Shown here piece by piece: positions 8,852 through 18,242 of a stretch of 64,000 bases of DNA. Every line of letters starts with the position of its first letter. The stretch's first letter is position 1. This stretch comes from Roseicyclus amphidinii (GTDB lineage: Bacteria; Pseudomonadota; Alphaproteobacteria; Rhodobacterales; Rhodobacteraceae), in contig NZ_JASJOE010000006.1 of NCBI RefSeq assembly GCF_030163755.1, positions 1 to 64,000 on the forward strand, read 5' to 3'. Below the pieces are notes generated by a model. That model did no database searches and was not told the DNA's origin. It saw only the letters and a program-made list of their open reading frames with translations. The translations under genes and the position numbers were made by a program.

Positions 8852-9865
8852 TCACAGGTTCTCGGCGATCAATATCTCGATCCTGATCCGCTCCTGTGAC
8901 GCGAGGATCGCGCGGTTCTCGCATTTCGCCCGCAGAATGCGCACCGCGCTCCGAACGAGATGTCCGGGGTCCTGGTGGATCACCGCCGCGATGTCGCCCT
9001 GGCGAAGGGCCGCTTCGGTCGAGGGTGTGCGCTCGTGGGCGATGGTGACGCGGTTCTCGGTCGCCTGAAGATGACGCGCGATGTCGATGGGCGTGTGGGC
9101 TTCTGCCCCCATGAGGTAAAGTCCGACGATGTCGTCATGCGCGGCAAGCACATTGCGCAGGACAAGTTCGGTCCGGCCGGGGTCGCCATGGGTTTCAAGG
9201 GTGGGAAGTATCCGCAGACCCGGATACTCGTGGTTGATCACGCTGTCGAAGCCGAGCCGGCGCTCGAGGCTGTCGCGGGACTGCGTCGTTTCCGTCAGGG
9301 CCACGATTGCCCCCTGAACCGATCCCAGGAACCGCCCCATGAGGCGCCCTGCGGTCGCACCCGCCGCGCGGTTGTCGATCCCGACGAAGCCGTCTTCCTG
9401 TTGGTTGGAGACAAAGGGGACGGTCTGGATACCGCGCTCGCGCATCCGTTGTATGGCATCGCGGATTTGCGGGGTCTCGGGGGCCATGATGGCCAATCCG
9501 TCGAGGTCTTCGGCCGAGAGGCGCGACAGGGTTCGGGCCGCGCGATGGGGGTTCTGGTCGTCGAGGTGTATCACCCTGGCTTCGACCATCTCGGCGCGCC
9601 CGGCCTTGTCGAATTCGCGGATGCGATCGAGGATCTCTTCCATGAATTCGCCGCCCGAGCGGGGAAGGGCAAAGCCGAAGCGATAGCCGCGCTGGCGGGC
9701 CAGTGTCGCGGCGATCTGGTTGCGCTCGAATCCGATTCGCCGGATCGCGTCATTGACCGCATCTACGGTCTTCTTGCGCACGCCCGCCCGACCATTGAGC
9801 ACGCGATCCACCGTCGCAAGGCTGACGCCTGCGGCCTTGGCAAGATCTCTGGTGGTCGGCCTCAT
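8852..9865 (-). CDS. LacI-family transcriptional regulator
   Basis: A 337-residue protein with a classic N-terminal LacI helix-turn-helix (DLAKAAGVSLATVDRVLNG, about residues 8-26), a hinge, and a periplasmic-binding-protein-like sugar-sensing domain for the remainder. Length is typical. It is transcribed away from the carbohydrate ABC transporter/dihydroxyacetone kinase operon, and two TGAGG...CCTCA operator-like palindromes lie between the genes. It probably represses both directions and is relieved by the transported sugar or a triose derivative; the ligand cannot be named from sequence. Confidence 0.92.
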   Translation of the reverse strand: MRPTTRDLAKAAGVSLATVDRVLNGRAGVRKKTVDAVNDAIRRIGFERNQIAATLARQRGYRFGFALPRSGGEFMEEILDRIREFDKAGRAEMVEARVIHLDDQNPHRAARTLSRLSAEDLDGLAIMAPETPQIRDAIQRMRERGIQTVPFVSNQQEDGFVGIDNRAAGATAGRLMGRFLGSVQGAIVALTETTQSRDSLERRLGFDSVINHEYPGLRILPTLETHGDPGRTELVLRNVLAAHDDIVGLYLMGAEAHTPIDIARHLQATENRVTIAHERTPSTEAALRQGDIAAVIHQDPGHLVRSAVRILRAKCENRAILASQERIRIEILIAENL

Positions 9866-9938
9866 CGCGGGGTCTGTCCGGGTTTTGGCTGAAATTCCGA
9901 CAGTTTATGACCCGTTCCCCGTGAATGGGCAAGGATTT

Positions 9939-9954
9939 TGAGGTGCGTGCCTCA
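9939..9954. promoter_or_regulatory. Operator-like palindrome 1 (LacI-family type)
   Basis: TGAGGTGCGTGCCTCA, an imperfect palindrome with the same TGAGG/CCTCA half-sites as the site at 9966-9987. The two centres are 30 bp apart, about three helical turns, which suits cooperative binding. Confidence 0.7.
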
Positions 9955-9965
9955 GAAATTTGTTG

Positions 9966-9987
9966 AAATGAGGTGCGCACCTCATTT
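9966..9987. promoter_or_regulatory. Operator-like palindrome 2 (perfect 22 bp)
   Basis: A perfect 22-bp palindrome with core TGAGGTGCGCACCTCA, extended by AAA and TTT. The central GCGC is typical of LacI-family operators. It ends 63 bases before the binding-protein start codon and lies in the only intergenic space between the regulator and the operon. Confidence 0.8.
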
Positions 9988-10050
9988 AACGATTGTTGCC
10001 AGACGAGGCGCGGCAGGAGGGCCGTGGCTGCGTTCTGGGAGGATGTCAGA

Positions 10051-11373
10051 ATGAAGACGAAATATCTGGTGACAGCGGCCGCATCGGCGCTGATCGCGGG
10101 CTCCGTGGCAACGTCTGCGGCGGCCCAAGACCTGACCCTGTGCTGGGCCGCGTGGGACCCGGCGAACGCGCTGGTGGAACTGTCGCGCGATTTCGAAGCC
10201 GAGTCCGGCTACACGATGGCCTTCGAGTTCGTTCCATGGCCGAATTTCGCGGACCGGATGCTGAACGAGCTGAACTCGGGCGGTCAGCTCTGCGACCTGA
10301 TGATCGGCGACAGCCAGTGGATCGGCGGCTCGGCCGAGGCGGGTCATTACATCCAGCTCAACGATTTCTTCGATGCCCAGGGCATCACGATGGATGATTT
10401 CATCCCCGCGACCGTGACCGGCTATTCGGAATGGCCCAAGGGAACGCCGAACTACTGGGCGCTGCCCGCCTTCGGCGACGTGGTCGGCTGGACCTACCGC
10501 CGCGACTGGTTCGAGCGTCCCGAGCTGCAGGAGGAATTCCAGGCCACCTATGGCCGCGCGCTCGACGTGCCGAACACGCTGGAGGAGTTGCGCGACATCG
10601 CCGAGTTCTTCCAGGGCCGCGAGATCGACGGCACCACGGTCTACGGCGCCGCGATCTACACCGAGCGCGGGTCCGAAGGCATCACGATGGGCGTTACCAA
10701 TGCGCTCTACAACTACGGTTTCGAATACGGCAATCCCGAGAGTCCCTATGACCTCGACGGCTTCGTGAACTCCGAAGGCGCGGTCGCGGGCCTCGAGTTC
10801 TACCGGTCGCTCTACGAGTGCTGCACGCCGCCGGGATCGTCGAACTGGTACATGTCCGAGAACATCGACGCCTACCGCTCGGGGCAGGTGGCGATGCAGA
10901 TGAACTTCGCCTTCATCTGGCCCGGCGTGAACGCGGACCCGAATGTTGGCGGTGACCGGTCGGGCTATTTCCCGAACCCCGCAGGCCCCGCAGGCCAGTT
11001 CGCCCAGCTTGGCGGGCAGGGGATCTCGGTCGTGTCCTATTCGGACAACGTCGATGCGGCGCTGGAATACATCGCCTGGTTCGCCCAGCCCGAGGTGCAG
11101 TCGCGCTGGTGGGAAATGGGTGGCTATTCGGCGCTGCGCGCGGTGGTCGAGGATCCGGGCTTTGCCTCCAGCCAGCCTTACGCTCAGACCTTCCTCGACA
11201 GCAAGGCCATCGTGAAGGATTTCTGGGCGGAACCGGCCTATGCCGACCTGCTGCTGGCGATGCAGGACCGCGTCCACAACTACGTCATCGCGGGCAGCGG
11301 CACCGCGCAGGAAGCCCTGGACGGTCTTGTCGCCGACTGGGAAGAGATCTTCGAGGACGAAGGTCTCCGCTGA
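10051..11373 (+). CDS. Carbohydrate ABC transporter substrate-binding protein (family 1)
   Basis: A 440-residue periplasmic binding protein. The first 26 residues form a Sec signal peptide ending near SAAAQ, and the mature part begins DLTLCWAAWDPANAL. The overall pattern (FVPWPNFADRMLNEL, GDSQWIGG, later FIWPGVN) is that of extracellular solute-binding protein family 1. I chose the ATG at 10051 because GGGAGG lies upstream and the signal peptide starts there; the frame is open another 26 codons. It is first in the operon, just behind the operators. The ligand is probably a sugar, polyol or triose, inferred from the kinase at the operon's end. Confidence 0.9.
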   Translation: MKTKYLVTAAASALIAGSVATSAAAQDLTLCWAAWDPANALVELSRDFEAESGYTMAFEFVPWPNFADRMLNELNSGGQLCDLMIGDSQWIGGSAEAGHYIQLNDFFDAQGITMDDFIPATVTGYSEWPKGTPNYWALPAFGDVVGWTYRRDWFERPELQEEFQATYGRALDVPNTLEELRDIAEFFQGREIDGTTVYGAAIYTERGSEGITMGVTNALYNYGFEYGNPESPYDLDGFVNSEGAVAGLEFYRSLYECCTPPGSSNWYMSENIDAYRSGQVAMQMNFAFIWPGVNADPNVGGDRSGYFPNPAGPAGQFAQLGGQGISVVSYSDNVDAALEYIAWFAQPEVQSRWWEMGGYSALRAVVEDPGFASSQPYAQTFLDSKAIVKDFWAEPAYADLLLAMQDRVHNYVIAGSGTAQEALDGLVADWEEIFEDEGLR

Positions 11374-11496
11374 CACTCACGGATGGGCGGGGTGCGGTGC
11401 CATGGGCGTCGCATCCCGGCCAGATCTCCCGCCGTGATCGCGGCCCATGGCCGTGGACCGGCGGGCCCATGCGACCATCCGAACTGGACCCTACCG

Positions 11497-12444
11497 ATGC
11501 CCGACAGCCCATCAGATCGCCTTGCGACGGCGACGCCTTCCGGGGTGGCCCGCACCATCCGCGGCCTTTCGGATCGCACGATCGCCTGGATCTTCGTCGC
11601 GCCGACTATCTTCCTGCTGCTGGCGATCAACATCTTTCCGCTGATCTGGACGATCCGGCTGAGCTTCACCAACTACCGCGTGAACCGGCCCAATGCCGAT
11701 GTCGAATGGGTCGGGCTGCAGAATTACCAGCGTATCCTGAACGATCCCGATGTTTGGGCCACGATGCAGGCGACGGCGCATTTCCTGATCTGGACCATCG
11801 TGTTGCAGGTGTTGATCGGCTTCGCGCTGGCCTGGTTGATCAACCGCAAGTTCAAGGGCAACGACCTGTGGACCACGATCATCGTGCTGCCGATGATGCT
11901 GAGCCCCGCCGTGGTCGGCAATTTCTGGACCTTTCTCTACCAGCCGCAGATCGGCCTGTTCAACACGGTGGTGGGCTACCTCACGGGGGCCGCGCCCGAC
12001 AGTTTCTCGATGATCGGGGATGTGGCGCTGGCGCCGTGGTCCATCGTCATCGTGGACACCTGGATGTGGACCCCCTTTGTGATGCTGATCTGCCTGGCCG
12101 GGCTGCGGTCGATCCCTGACAGCATCTACGAGGCTGCCGAATGCGACCGCGCCAGCGCGTGGCGGCAGTTCTGGACGATCACCGTGCCGATGGTGCTGCC
12201 CTTCCTGATGCTGGCGGTCCTGTTCCGCGGCATCGAGAATTTCAAGATGTTCGACCTTGTCGTGCAGCTGACCGGCGGCGGGCCCGGCAATACCACCACG
12301 CTCACCGCCATCGACCTCAAGCGCGAGGCGTTCGAGCGGTGGCGCACCGGCTATGCCTCGGCCTATGCGGTGATCCTGTTCGTCACGGTCTTCGGCCTCG
12401 CCTCGATCTACGTCAAGGCGCTCAACAAGGTGAAGGAACGCTGA
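11497..12444 (+). CDS. Carbohydrate ABC transporter permease (MalF type)
   Basis: A 315-residue inner-membrane permease with about six transmembrane helices and the EAA loop EAAECDRASAWRQFWTITVP. Start ATG at 11497; the frame is open further upstream but those codons lack membrane or family features. A 123-base gap separates it from the binding-protein gene and shows no clear terminator. It pairs with the next permease. Confidence 0.92.
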   Translation: MPDSPSDRLATATPSGVARTIRGLSDRTIAWIFVAPTIFLLLAINIFPLIWTIRLSFTNYRVNRPNADVEWVGLQNYQRILNDPDVWATMQATAHFLIWTIVLQVLIGFALAWLINRKFKGNDLWTTIIVLPMMLSPAVVGNFWTFLYQPQIGLFNTVVGYLTGAAPDSFSMIGDVALAPWSIVIVDTWMWTPFVMLICLAGLRSIPDSIYEAAECDRASAWRQFWTITVPMVLPFLMLAVLFRGIENFKMFDLVVQLTGGGPGNTTTLTAIDLKREAFERWRTGYASAYAVILFVTVFGLASIYVKALNKVKER

Positions 12445-12445
12445 G

Positions 12446-13381
12446 ATGAGCTATTCCGTCACCGAACCGTCGAAGCCCCAGAAATGGATCGCGGGCCTGC
12501 TGGTCGCGGCCTACGGGATCATCACGATCCTGCCGCTGTTGTGGATCATCTCGACCAGCTTCAAGTCGCAGAACGACGCCATCGCCTATCCGCCCGAGGT
12601 GTTTTCGGAATTCACGCTGGGGGGGTATGTCAACCTGTTCACCACCCAGACGCGCCAGAGCGCCGAGGCGCTGGAGGCCAATCCGCCCGAAACATGGTAT
12701 GACGAGATCGTCCATGAGCGCGGCATGGCCATCGTCGGGCCGTCGCGCTTCGGCGAGCGGTTCATGAACTCGGTGATCATCGGCTTCGGCTCGACATTCC
12801 TGTCGGTGTTCCTAGGCACGCTCGCGGCCTATGCCTTCAGCCGCTTCCGCATCCCGCTCAAGGATGACCTGCTGTTCTTCATCCTGTCGACGCGGATGAT
12901 GCCGCCCATCGCCGTGGCGATCCCGATCTTCCTGATGTTCCGCGGTCTAGGCCTGAGCGATACCCATGCCGGCATGATCCTGCTCTACACGGCGGTGAAC
13001 CTGTCGCTCTCGGTCTGGCTGCTCAAGGGCTTCATCGACGAAATCCCCCGCGAATACGAGGAAGCGGCGCTGATCGACGGCTACACGCGGTTCCAGGCCT
13101 TCTACAAGGTCGTGCTGCCGCAAGCGGCGACCGGCATCGCCTCGACCGCGATCTTCTGCCTGATCTTCGCGTGGAACGAATACGCTTTCGCGGTGCTGCT
13201 TACCTCGGGCAATGCCCAGACGGCACCGCCCTTCATTCCCACGATCATCGGCGTGACCGGGCAGGACTGGCCCGCCGTCGCGGCCGGTGCCACGATCTTC
13301 CTCGTGCCGGTCATGGTCTTCACCATCCTTCTGCGCAAGCACCTGCTGCGCGGGATCACATTCGGGGCGGTGCGCAAATGA
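12446..13381 (+). CDS. Carbohydrate ABC transporter permease (MalG type)
   Basis: A 311-residue permease with six predicted helices and the EAA motif EEAALIDGYTRFQAFYKVVLP. Its ATG is one base after the preceding stop. The loop between helix 1 and the transport domain (about residues 60-105, including ANPPETWYDEI) is longer than in minimal MalG proteins. It ends in a four-base overlap (ATGA) with the small membrane protein gene, so the two are coupled. Confidence 0.92.
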   Translation: MSYSVTEPSKPQKWIAGLLVAAYGIITILPLLWIISTSFKSQNDAIAYPPEVFSEFTLGGYVNLFTTQTRQSAEALEANPPETWYDEIVHERGMAIVGPSRFGERFMNSVIIGFGSTFLSVFLGTLAAYAFSRFRIPLKDDLLFFILSTRMMPPIAVAIPIFLMFRGLGLSDTHAGMILLYTAVNLSLSVWLLKGFIDEIPREYEEAALIDGYTRFQAFYKVVLPQAATGIASTAIFCLIFAWNEYAFAVLLTSGNAQTAPPFIPTIIGVTGQDWPAVAAGATIFLVPVMVFTILLRKHLLRGITFGAVRK

Positions 13382-13566
13382 GAACCTTCCTGACCGGATT
13401 GCTCCGCCTGCGCCGGGGGCCGTGGGAGATGCTGGCCTCGATCCTGATCGCACTGGGCGTGGTGATGCTGATGCAGCCCTGGCTGCTGATCGCCTACAGC
13501 TATTCCTTCATCGTCACGCTGACGGGCACGGTGATGTTCATCATCGTCAGCCATTTCCCGGAGTAG
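13378..13566 (+). CDS. 62-residue membrane protein inside the ABC transporter operon
   Basis: Encodes a small hydrophobic protein with two predicted transmembrane helices (about residues 17-36 and 40-58) and a basic N-terminus (MRTFLTGLLRLRRG), suggesting both ends are cytoplasmic. The ATG overlaps the permease stop and the next ATPase begins three bases after its stop, so it is clearly part of the operon. Its position recalls the small DUF2160-type protein in rhizobial glycerol ABC operons, but I see no sequence reason to equate them. Function unknown; a transporter accessory subunit is the simplest guess. Confidence 0.8.
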   Translation: MRTFLTGLLRLRRGPWEMLASILIALGVVMLMQPWLLIAYSYSFIVTLTGTVMFIIVSHFPE

Positions 13567-13569
13567 CTC

Positions 13570-14667
13570 ATGGCCCAGATCCGTATCGAGAACCTTCGCA
13601 AGGAATTCGGGGCCTTCACGGCGGTGCAGAATTCGACCTTCACCATCGAGGATGGCGAGTTCTTCATGCTGCTGGGGCCATCGGGCTGCGGCAAGACCAC
13701 GACGCTGCGCATGATGGCGGGGTTGGAGCTGCCCACGTCGGGCCGCATCTACATCGACGGCGAGGAGGTGAGCCAGAAACGCGCCAGCCAGCGCGACATC
13801 GCCTTCGTCTTCCAGATGTTCGCGCTCTACCCGCACATGACGGTGCGCGGGAACATCAGCTATCCGCTGAAAAGCCAGGGGATGCCCAAGGCGCGGGTCC
13901 GCGAAAAGGTGGGCGAGGTGGCCGAGATCCTGGGGATCACCGACATCCTCGACCGGCCGGTGGGCGGCCTGTCGGGCGGCGACCGTCAGCGCGTGGCGCT
14001 GGGGCGCGCCATCGTCCGCCAGCCCAAGGCCTTTTTCATGGACGAGCCACTGGGCGCGCTGGACGCTGAATTCCGCGAGCACATGGCCGAGGAATTGCGC
14101 GCGCTCCACGACCGGATGGAGGCGACGACCGTCTACGTCACCCATGACCAGCTCGAGGCGATGCAGATGGGCGACAAGATCGCGGTGATGAACCACGGCG
14201 TCGTCGAGCAATTCGGCGTGCCGCAGGACATCTACGATTGGCCCGCGACCAAGTTCGTGGCGCAGTTCATCGGATCGCCGCCGATGAACTTCCTCGAATT
14301 CGACGGCATGATCGGCGCGGGCCATGACGAGGTGCGGCTGAACGGCGTCGCGGTGAAGGTTCCCGAAGCCATCGACGGCGCGAGCGGAAAACTGACGCTG
14401 GGCGTTCGGCCCGAGCATGTGAAGCTTGACGATGCCGCCCCCTATCGCGGGCGGATCGTGGCCAGCGAATACCTCGGCACGACGCGGATCGTGACGCTGG
14501 ACACGCCGGGCGGGGTGCTCAAGGCGCGCATTCCCAGCAGCGAGGCCGTGGTGGTCGGGCAGACCACCGGCCTGTCCTTCGATGCCCGCACCCTCACCCT
14601 GTTCGAGAACACCCATGGCCATGCCCTGCGCAGCCATGCCAATGCGGGGGTGCTTGCCCATGGCTGA
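13570..14667 (+). CDS. Carbohydrate ABC transporter ATP-binding protein 1
   Basis: A 365-residue MalK/UgpC-type ATPase. Walker A is GPSGCGKTT, the signature is LSGGDRQRVALGRA, Walker B ends FFMDEPLGALD, and the switch histidine is VTHDQLEAM. A C-terminal regulatory OB domain follows from about residue 235. It is adjacent to a second ATPase, so the pump probably uses a heterodimer. The 3' end overlaps the next gene by eight bases. Confidence 0.93.
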   Translation: MAQIRIENLRKEFGAFTAVQNSTFTIEDGEFFMLLGPSGCGKTTTLRMMAGLELPTSGRIYIDGEEVSQKRASQRDIAFVFQMFALYPHMTVRGNISYPLKSQGMPKARVREKVGEVAEILGITDILDRPVGGLSGGDRQRVALGRAIVRQPKAFFMDEPLGALDAEFREHMAEELRALHDRMEATTVYVTHDQLEAMQMGDKIAVMNHGVVEQFGVPQDIYDWPATKFVAQFIGSPPMNFLEFDGMIGAGHDEVRLNGVAVKVPEAIDGASGKLTLGVRPEHVKLDDAAPYRGRIVASEYLGTTRIVTLDTPGGVLKARIPSSEAVVVGQTTGLSFDARTLTLFENTHGHALRSHANAGVLAHG

Positions 14668-15655
14668 GGTTCGACTGACCGGCATCACCAAGACCTTCGG
14701 CGCGACCGTGGCACTGGACGATGTCACGATGACGGTGCCCGACGGGTCCTTCGTCGTGCTTCTGGGGCCGACCGGGGCCGGCAAGACGACCCTGTTGCGC
14801 ATGGTCTCGGGCCTCGACACGCCGGACCGGGGTGGTGTGCAGATCGACGGGCGCGACATGGCGGGGCTGACGCCTGCGCAGCGCAACGTGGCGATGGTGT
14901 TCCAGCAATACTCGCTCTACCCGCATCTGACGGTGCGCCAGAACCTCGAGTTTCCGCTGAAATCCCCGATCCTGAAGACCCCCCAGCCCGAGATCGACCG
15001 CAAGGTCGGGCAGATCGCCGAGGTTCTGCAGATCTCGCACAAGCTCGACAACAAGGCGACGGCCTTGTCGGGGGGCGAGATGCAGCGCGTGTCGATCGGG
15101 CGCGCCCTTGTGCGCAATCCGGCGGTCTTCCTGATGGATGAACCGCTCAGCTCCCTCGACGCCAAGCTGCGCGCCGATCTGCGGATCGAGCTGAAATCGA
15201 TCCAGGCCGAACGGGGCGCGACGCTGCTTTACGTCACCCACGACCAGATCGAGGCGATGACCATGGCCACCCATGTGGGTGTTCTGGACAGGGGCAAGCT
15301 TGTGCAGTTCGGCAGCCCGCGCGAAATCTACGAGAACCCGGTCAGCATCTATGCCGCCAGCCGCCTCGGCCAGCCGCGCATCAACGTGCTGCCCGCCGAT
15401 GTCTTCGGCGGCGCGCCTGCGCGGGCCGTGAGCATCGGCCTCAGGCCCGAAATGATCGTGCAGGGCGAGGGCGAGGAAAGCTTCGTCCAGCGGGTCGAGC
15501 ATCTGGGCGACCAGACGCGCCTGCATCTGCGGTTCCGGTCCCACGACATCGTCACCGTGACGGATGCCCATACCGAGTTGAAATCGGGCGATATCCTGCG
15601 CATTCGCCCGCACAACCCGTTTTATTTCGACGCCTCTGGCGCGCGACTGGCCTGA
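14660..15655 (+). CDS. Carbohydrate ABC transporter ATP-binding protein 2
   Basis: A 331-residue ATPase, a little shorter than usual for the MalK group. Walker A is GPTGAGKTT, the signature LSGGEMQRVSIGRA, Walker B FLMDEPLSSLD, and the switch VTHDQIEAM. The C-terminal regulatory domain is present but compact (about 95 residues). I chose the ATG at 14660, inside the end of the previous ATPase gene, because the conserved N-terminus MAEVRLTGITKTFG starts there. The frame is open upstream only as an out-of-frame shadow. Confidence 0.92.
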   Translation: MAEVRLTGITKTFGATVALDDVTMTVPDGSFVVLLGPTGAGKTTLLRMVSGLDTPDRGGVQIDGRDMAGLTPAQRNVAMVFQQYSLYPHLTVRQNLEFPLKSPILKTPQPEIDRKVGQIAEVLQISHKLDNKATALSGGEMQRVSIGRALVRNPAVFLMDEPLSSLDAKLRADLRIELKSIQAERGATLLYVTHDQIEAMTMATHVGVLDRGKLVQFGSPREIYENPVSIYAASRLGQPRINVLPADVFGGAPARAVSIGLRPEMIVQGEGEESFVQRVEHLGDQTRLHLRFRSHDIVTVTDAHTELKSGDILRIRPHNPFYFDASGARLA

Positions 15656-15666
15656 GGGAGGACACC

Positions 15667-17289
15667 ATGGCCCAATTCATCAACGACAAGGATGCGACCG
15701 TCATCGAGGCGATCGACGGGTTGATCAAGACCTCGGGCGGAACCCTCGCGCGGCTCGACGGCTACCCGCATATCCGTGTCGTGCTGCGCACCGACTGGGA
15801 CAAGTCGCGCGTGGCGCTGGTCTCGGGCGGCGGGTCAGGCCACGAACCGGCCCATGCGGGTTTCGTGGGGCAGGGAATGCTGACGGCAGCGGTCTGTGGC
15901 GATGTCTTCGCCTCGCCGTCGGTCGATGCGGTGCTGGCGGGCATCCTTGCCGTGACGGGCCCGGCGGGCTGTCTTCTGATCGTGAAGAACTACACCGGCG
16001 ACCGGTTGAATTTCGGACTGGCCGCCGAGCGCGCGCGGGCCTTTGGCCTCAAGGTCAACATGGTGATCGTCGATGACGATATCGCGCTGCCCGACCTGCC
16101 GCAGTCGCGCGGGGTGGCGGGCACGCTCTTCGTTCACAAGATCGCGGGCGCCATGGCCGAAAGCGGTGCCTCGCTCGAGGATATCACGGCAGCGGCGGAG
16201 CGGGTGATCCGGGGGACCAGCTCCATCGGCATGTCGCTCGACACCTGCACGGTGCCCGGCTCCCCCAAGGAACACCGCGTGGGGCCGGGAAAGGCGGAAC
16301 TGGGCCTTGGCATCCATGGCGAAGCGGGCGTGCAGCAGATCGATTACCACAATGCCGAACAGGCCATGGCCGCCGTCACGTCCAAGCTGGCCGCCGTCAT
16401 GGAACCCGGATCGCATGTGGTGCTTCTGAACAACCTGGGCGGGGCGACCGAGCTGGAAATGTCCACCCTTGCCAATGACCTGGCGAAATCGGCGATCGGC
16501 CATCAGCTGCAGTTGATCGTGGGTCCGGCGGCGATGATGACCTCGCTCGACATGCGCGGCTTCTCGGTTTCGGTCTACCGCCTGAGTGCCGAGGATCACG
16601 CCTGGCTCAGCGCGCCCTGCGGCCCTTCGGCCTGGCCCGGGTGCAAGGCGATCAAGCCCGTGCGCGTGATCGAGCTGCCCGACGGCCTGCGCCCGATCCA
16701 GCCGATCCCGTCCGAGCACAAACCGACGGCGGAGTTCATCACCAGGTGCTGTCAGATCCTGATCAAGGCGGAGGCCGATCTGAACGCCCTTGATGCGAAA
16801 TCAGGGGATGGGGATACCGGCTCGACTCTCGCAGGGGCGGCGCGGGCCCTGATCGGGGCGCTCGACCGGCTGCCGCTTGCGGACCATACCCAACTGTTCC
16901 GGGCCATCGGGCAGGAACTGTCCCAGACCATGGGCGGCTCCTCGGGCGTGCTTCTGGCGATCTTCTTCACCGCCGCGGGCGATGCGGCCTCGAGCGGCCT
17001 GAGCATGGTCGCCGCCCTCAAGGAGGGGCTGGCCCGCATGCAGAAGATCGGCGGCGCGGAATTGGGGGACCGCACCATGGTCGATGCCCTGAAACCGGCG
17101 CTCGACCAGTTGGAGGCGAGTGGCCTGGCCCAGGCGGCTGTCGCGGCACGCGAGGGGGCGACACAGACTGCCCATATCCGGAAGGCCAAGGCCGGGCGGG
17201 CGGCATACATCAACGCCGAACAACTCTATGGCAACACCGATCCCGGCGCCGAGGCGGTCGCGCGTCTGTTCGAGCAGCTGGCGTCCTGA
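15667..17289 (+). CDS. dhaK: ATP-dependent dihydroxyacetone kinase (fused DhaK-DhaL)
   Basis: A 540-residue protein joining a DhaK domain (about 1-330) to a DhaL domain (about 350-540), the arrangement of ATP-dependent kinases such as the Citrobacter enzyme. DhaK features are SGGGSGHEPAHAGFVG and the substrate-binding His217 in GIHGEAG. DhaL features are KSGDGDTGST (metal-binding aspartates) and MGGSSGV. It would phosphorylate dihydroxyacetone or a related triose in the cytoplasm. It lies 11 bases after the second ATPase with GGGAGG before the ATG, the last gene of the transporter operon. This links the transported solute to a triose or a compound that yields one. Confidence 0.93.
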   Translation: MAQFINDKDATVIEAIDGLIKTSGGTLARLDGYPHIRVVLRTDWDKSRVALVSGGGSGHEPAHAGFVGQGMLTAAVCGDVFASPSVDAVLAGILAVTGPAGCLLIVKNYTGDRLNFGLAAERARAFGLKVNMVIVDDDIALPDLPQSRGVAGTLFVHKIAGAMAESGASLEDITAAAERVIRGTSSIGMSLDTCTVPGSPKEHRVGPGKAELGLGIHGEAGVQQIDYHNAEQAMAAVTSKLAAVMEPGSHVVLLNNLGGATELEMSTLANDLAKSAIGHQLQLIVGPAAMMTSLDMRGFSVSVYRLSAEDHAWLSAPCGPSAWPGCKAIKPVRVIELPDGLRPIQPIPSEHKPTAEFITRCCQILIKAEADLNALDAKSGDGDTGSTLAGAARALIGALDRLPLADHTQLFRAIGQELSQTMGGSSGVLLAIFFTAAGDAASSGLSMVAALKEGLARMQKIGGAELGDRTMVDALKPALDQLEASGLAQAAVAAREGATQTAHIRKAKAGRAAYINAEQLYGNTDPGAEAVARLFEQLAS

Positions 17290-18242
17290 CGCCCTGCGTC
17301 CGGCCGGCGGGCAAGGGCGGGTTTCTCGAGCAGCCGGGTGAAACATGGATGAATGTTTCGACCGGGGCTCGACTCCGACACGCGCATCGGCTGCCGACCG
17401 AACGTCGCCGTTCCCGGATGAGACCTGACCCTCGGCTACCCTCACGGGTATGCCGAGGGCTGTGGTGCCGGTCGGCATGGCGACTCGACCCCGGAGGTCT
17501 GCGACCTGATGGCCGAAGGGTTGAGCCATCATCCGTTGACCCGCTGCTTGGCAGTCAACGTGGTCAGCGTGATGCTCTTCCGGGTGAGCGACCTGTTCCG
17601 GGCGACCAGATCGCGCAGGAGCCGGTGGCGCAGGACCGGGACCTCGTCAAGAAGCATCAGGACGCTGTCCTGTTCGATCCGCAACAGGCTGACGCATACG
17701 GCCGATACGCAGCAGGCCTGAACCGACGGCCACGGTCACAACGGCGGCGCGCGAAAGGTCAGCCTGAACCGGGTCACCGGGAGGCTCGATTTCCCTGTGC
17801 CCTGGACTGTGTCGAGGGGCGAGATGCAGCTGAAAAGTGGCCTTGCGGCGCTCTACTCAGCGCCGAGGGGCGGAGAGGCCGATCTGGCCCGGCTCCGCGG
17901 CCAGGTTGATCTGGGGCTCGACTGGCAGTCGGGCACTGGCCGCATGCGTCTCGACCAGATCGTGCGCAACCATGAGAACAGCACCGTCACCCCCGACGGC
18001 ACTTTCGACACCCGCAAGCGCCATGGCCCATTGCGCCGCGGTCTCAACGAAGCGTGGTGACACATCGCGCGCGCAGAATTGTTCTGGCGACGCGCATAAA
18101 TTTTTTGTATGCTTTGTCAAGTACCAAGGTCCCAAGTGGAACCGGGCAAAACGAGGCTCCGCTTAAGTAACTGTTTTATATCATAAAAAAGCTGAAACCA
18201 GCTACACTACACGCTTCGCATGTCAGGCAAGGGGCGCTAACA
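17290..18242. other. 953-base stretch without a convincing gene
   Basis: No open frame here shows both a start with a ribosome site and a recognisable product. Two plus-strand pieces look coding-like but broken: about 17590-17720 (a stretch with VLFDPQQADAYGRY) and 17797-18060 (87 codons with LRGQVDLGLDWQSGTGRM, faintly like a repeat of beta-strands). They are in different frames, so a decayed gene is possible. From 18085 the base composition turns AT-rich, and a small hairpin (AGCTG/CAGCT, 18188-18201) has a U-run on the minus-strand side. Confidence 0.4.
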
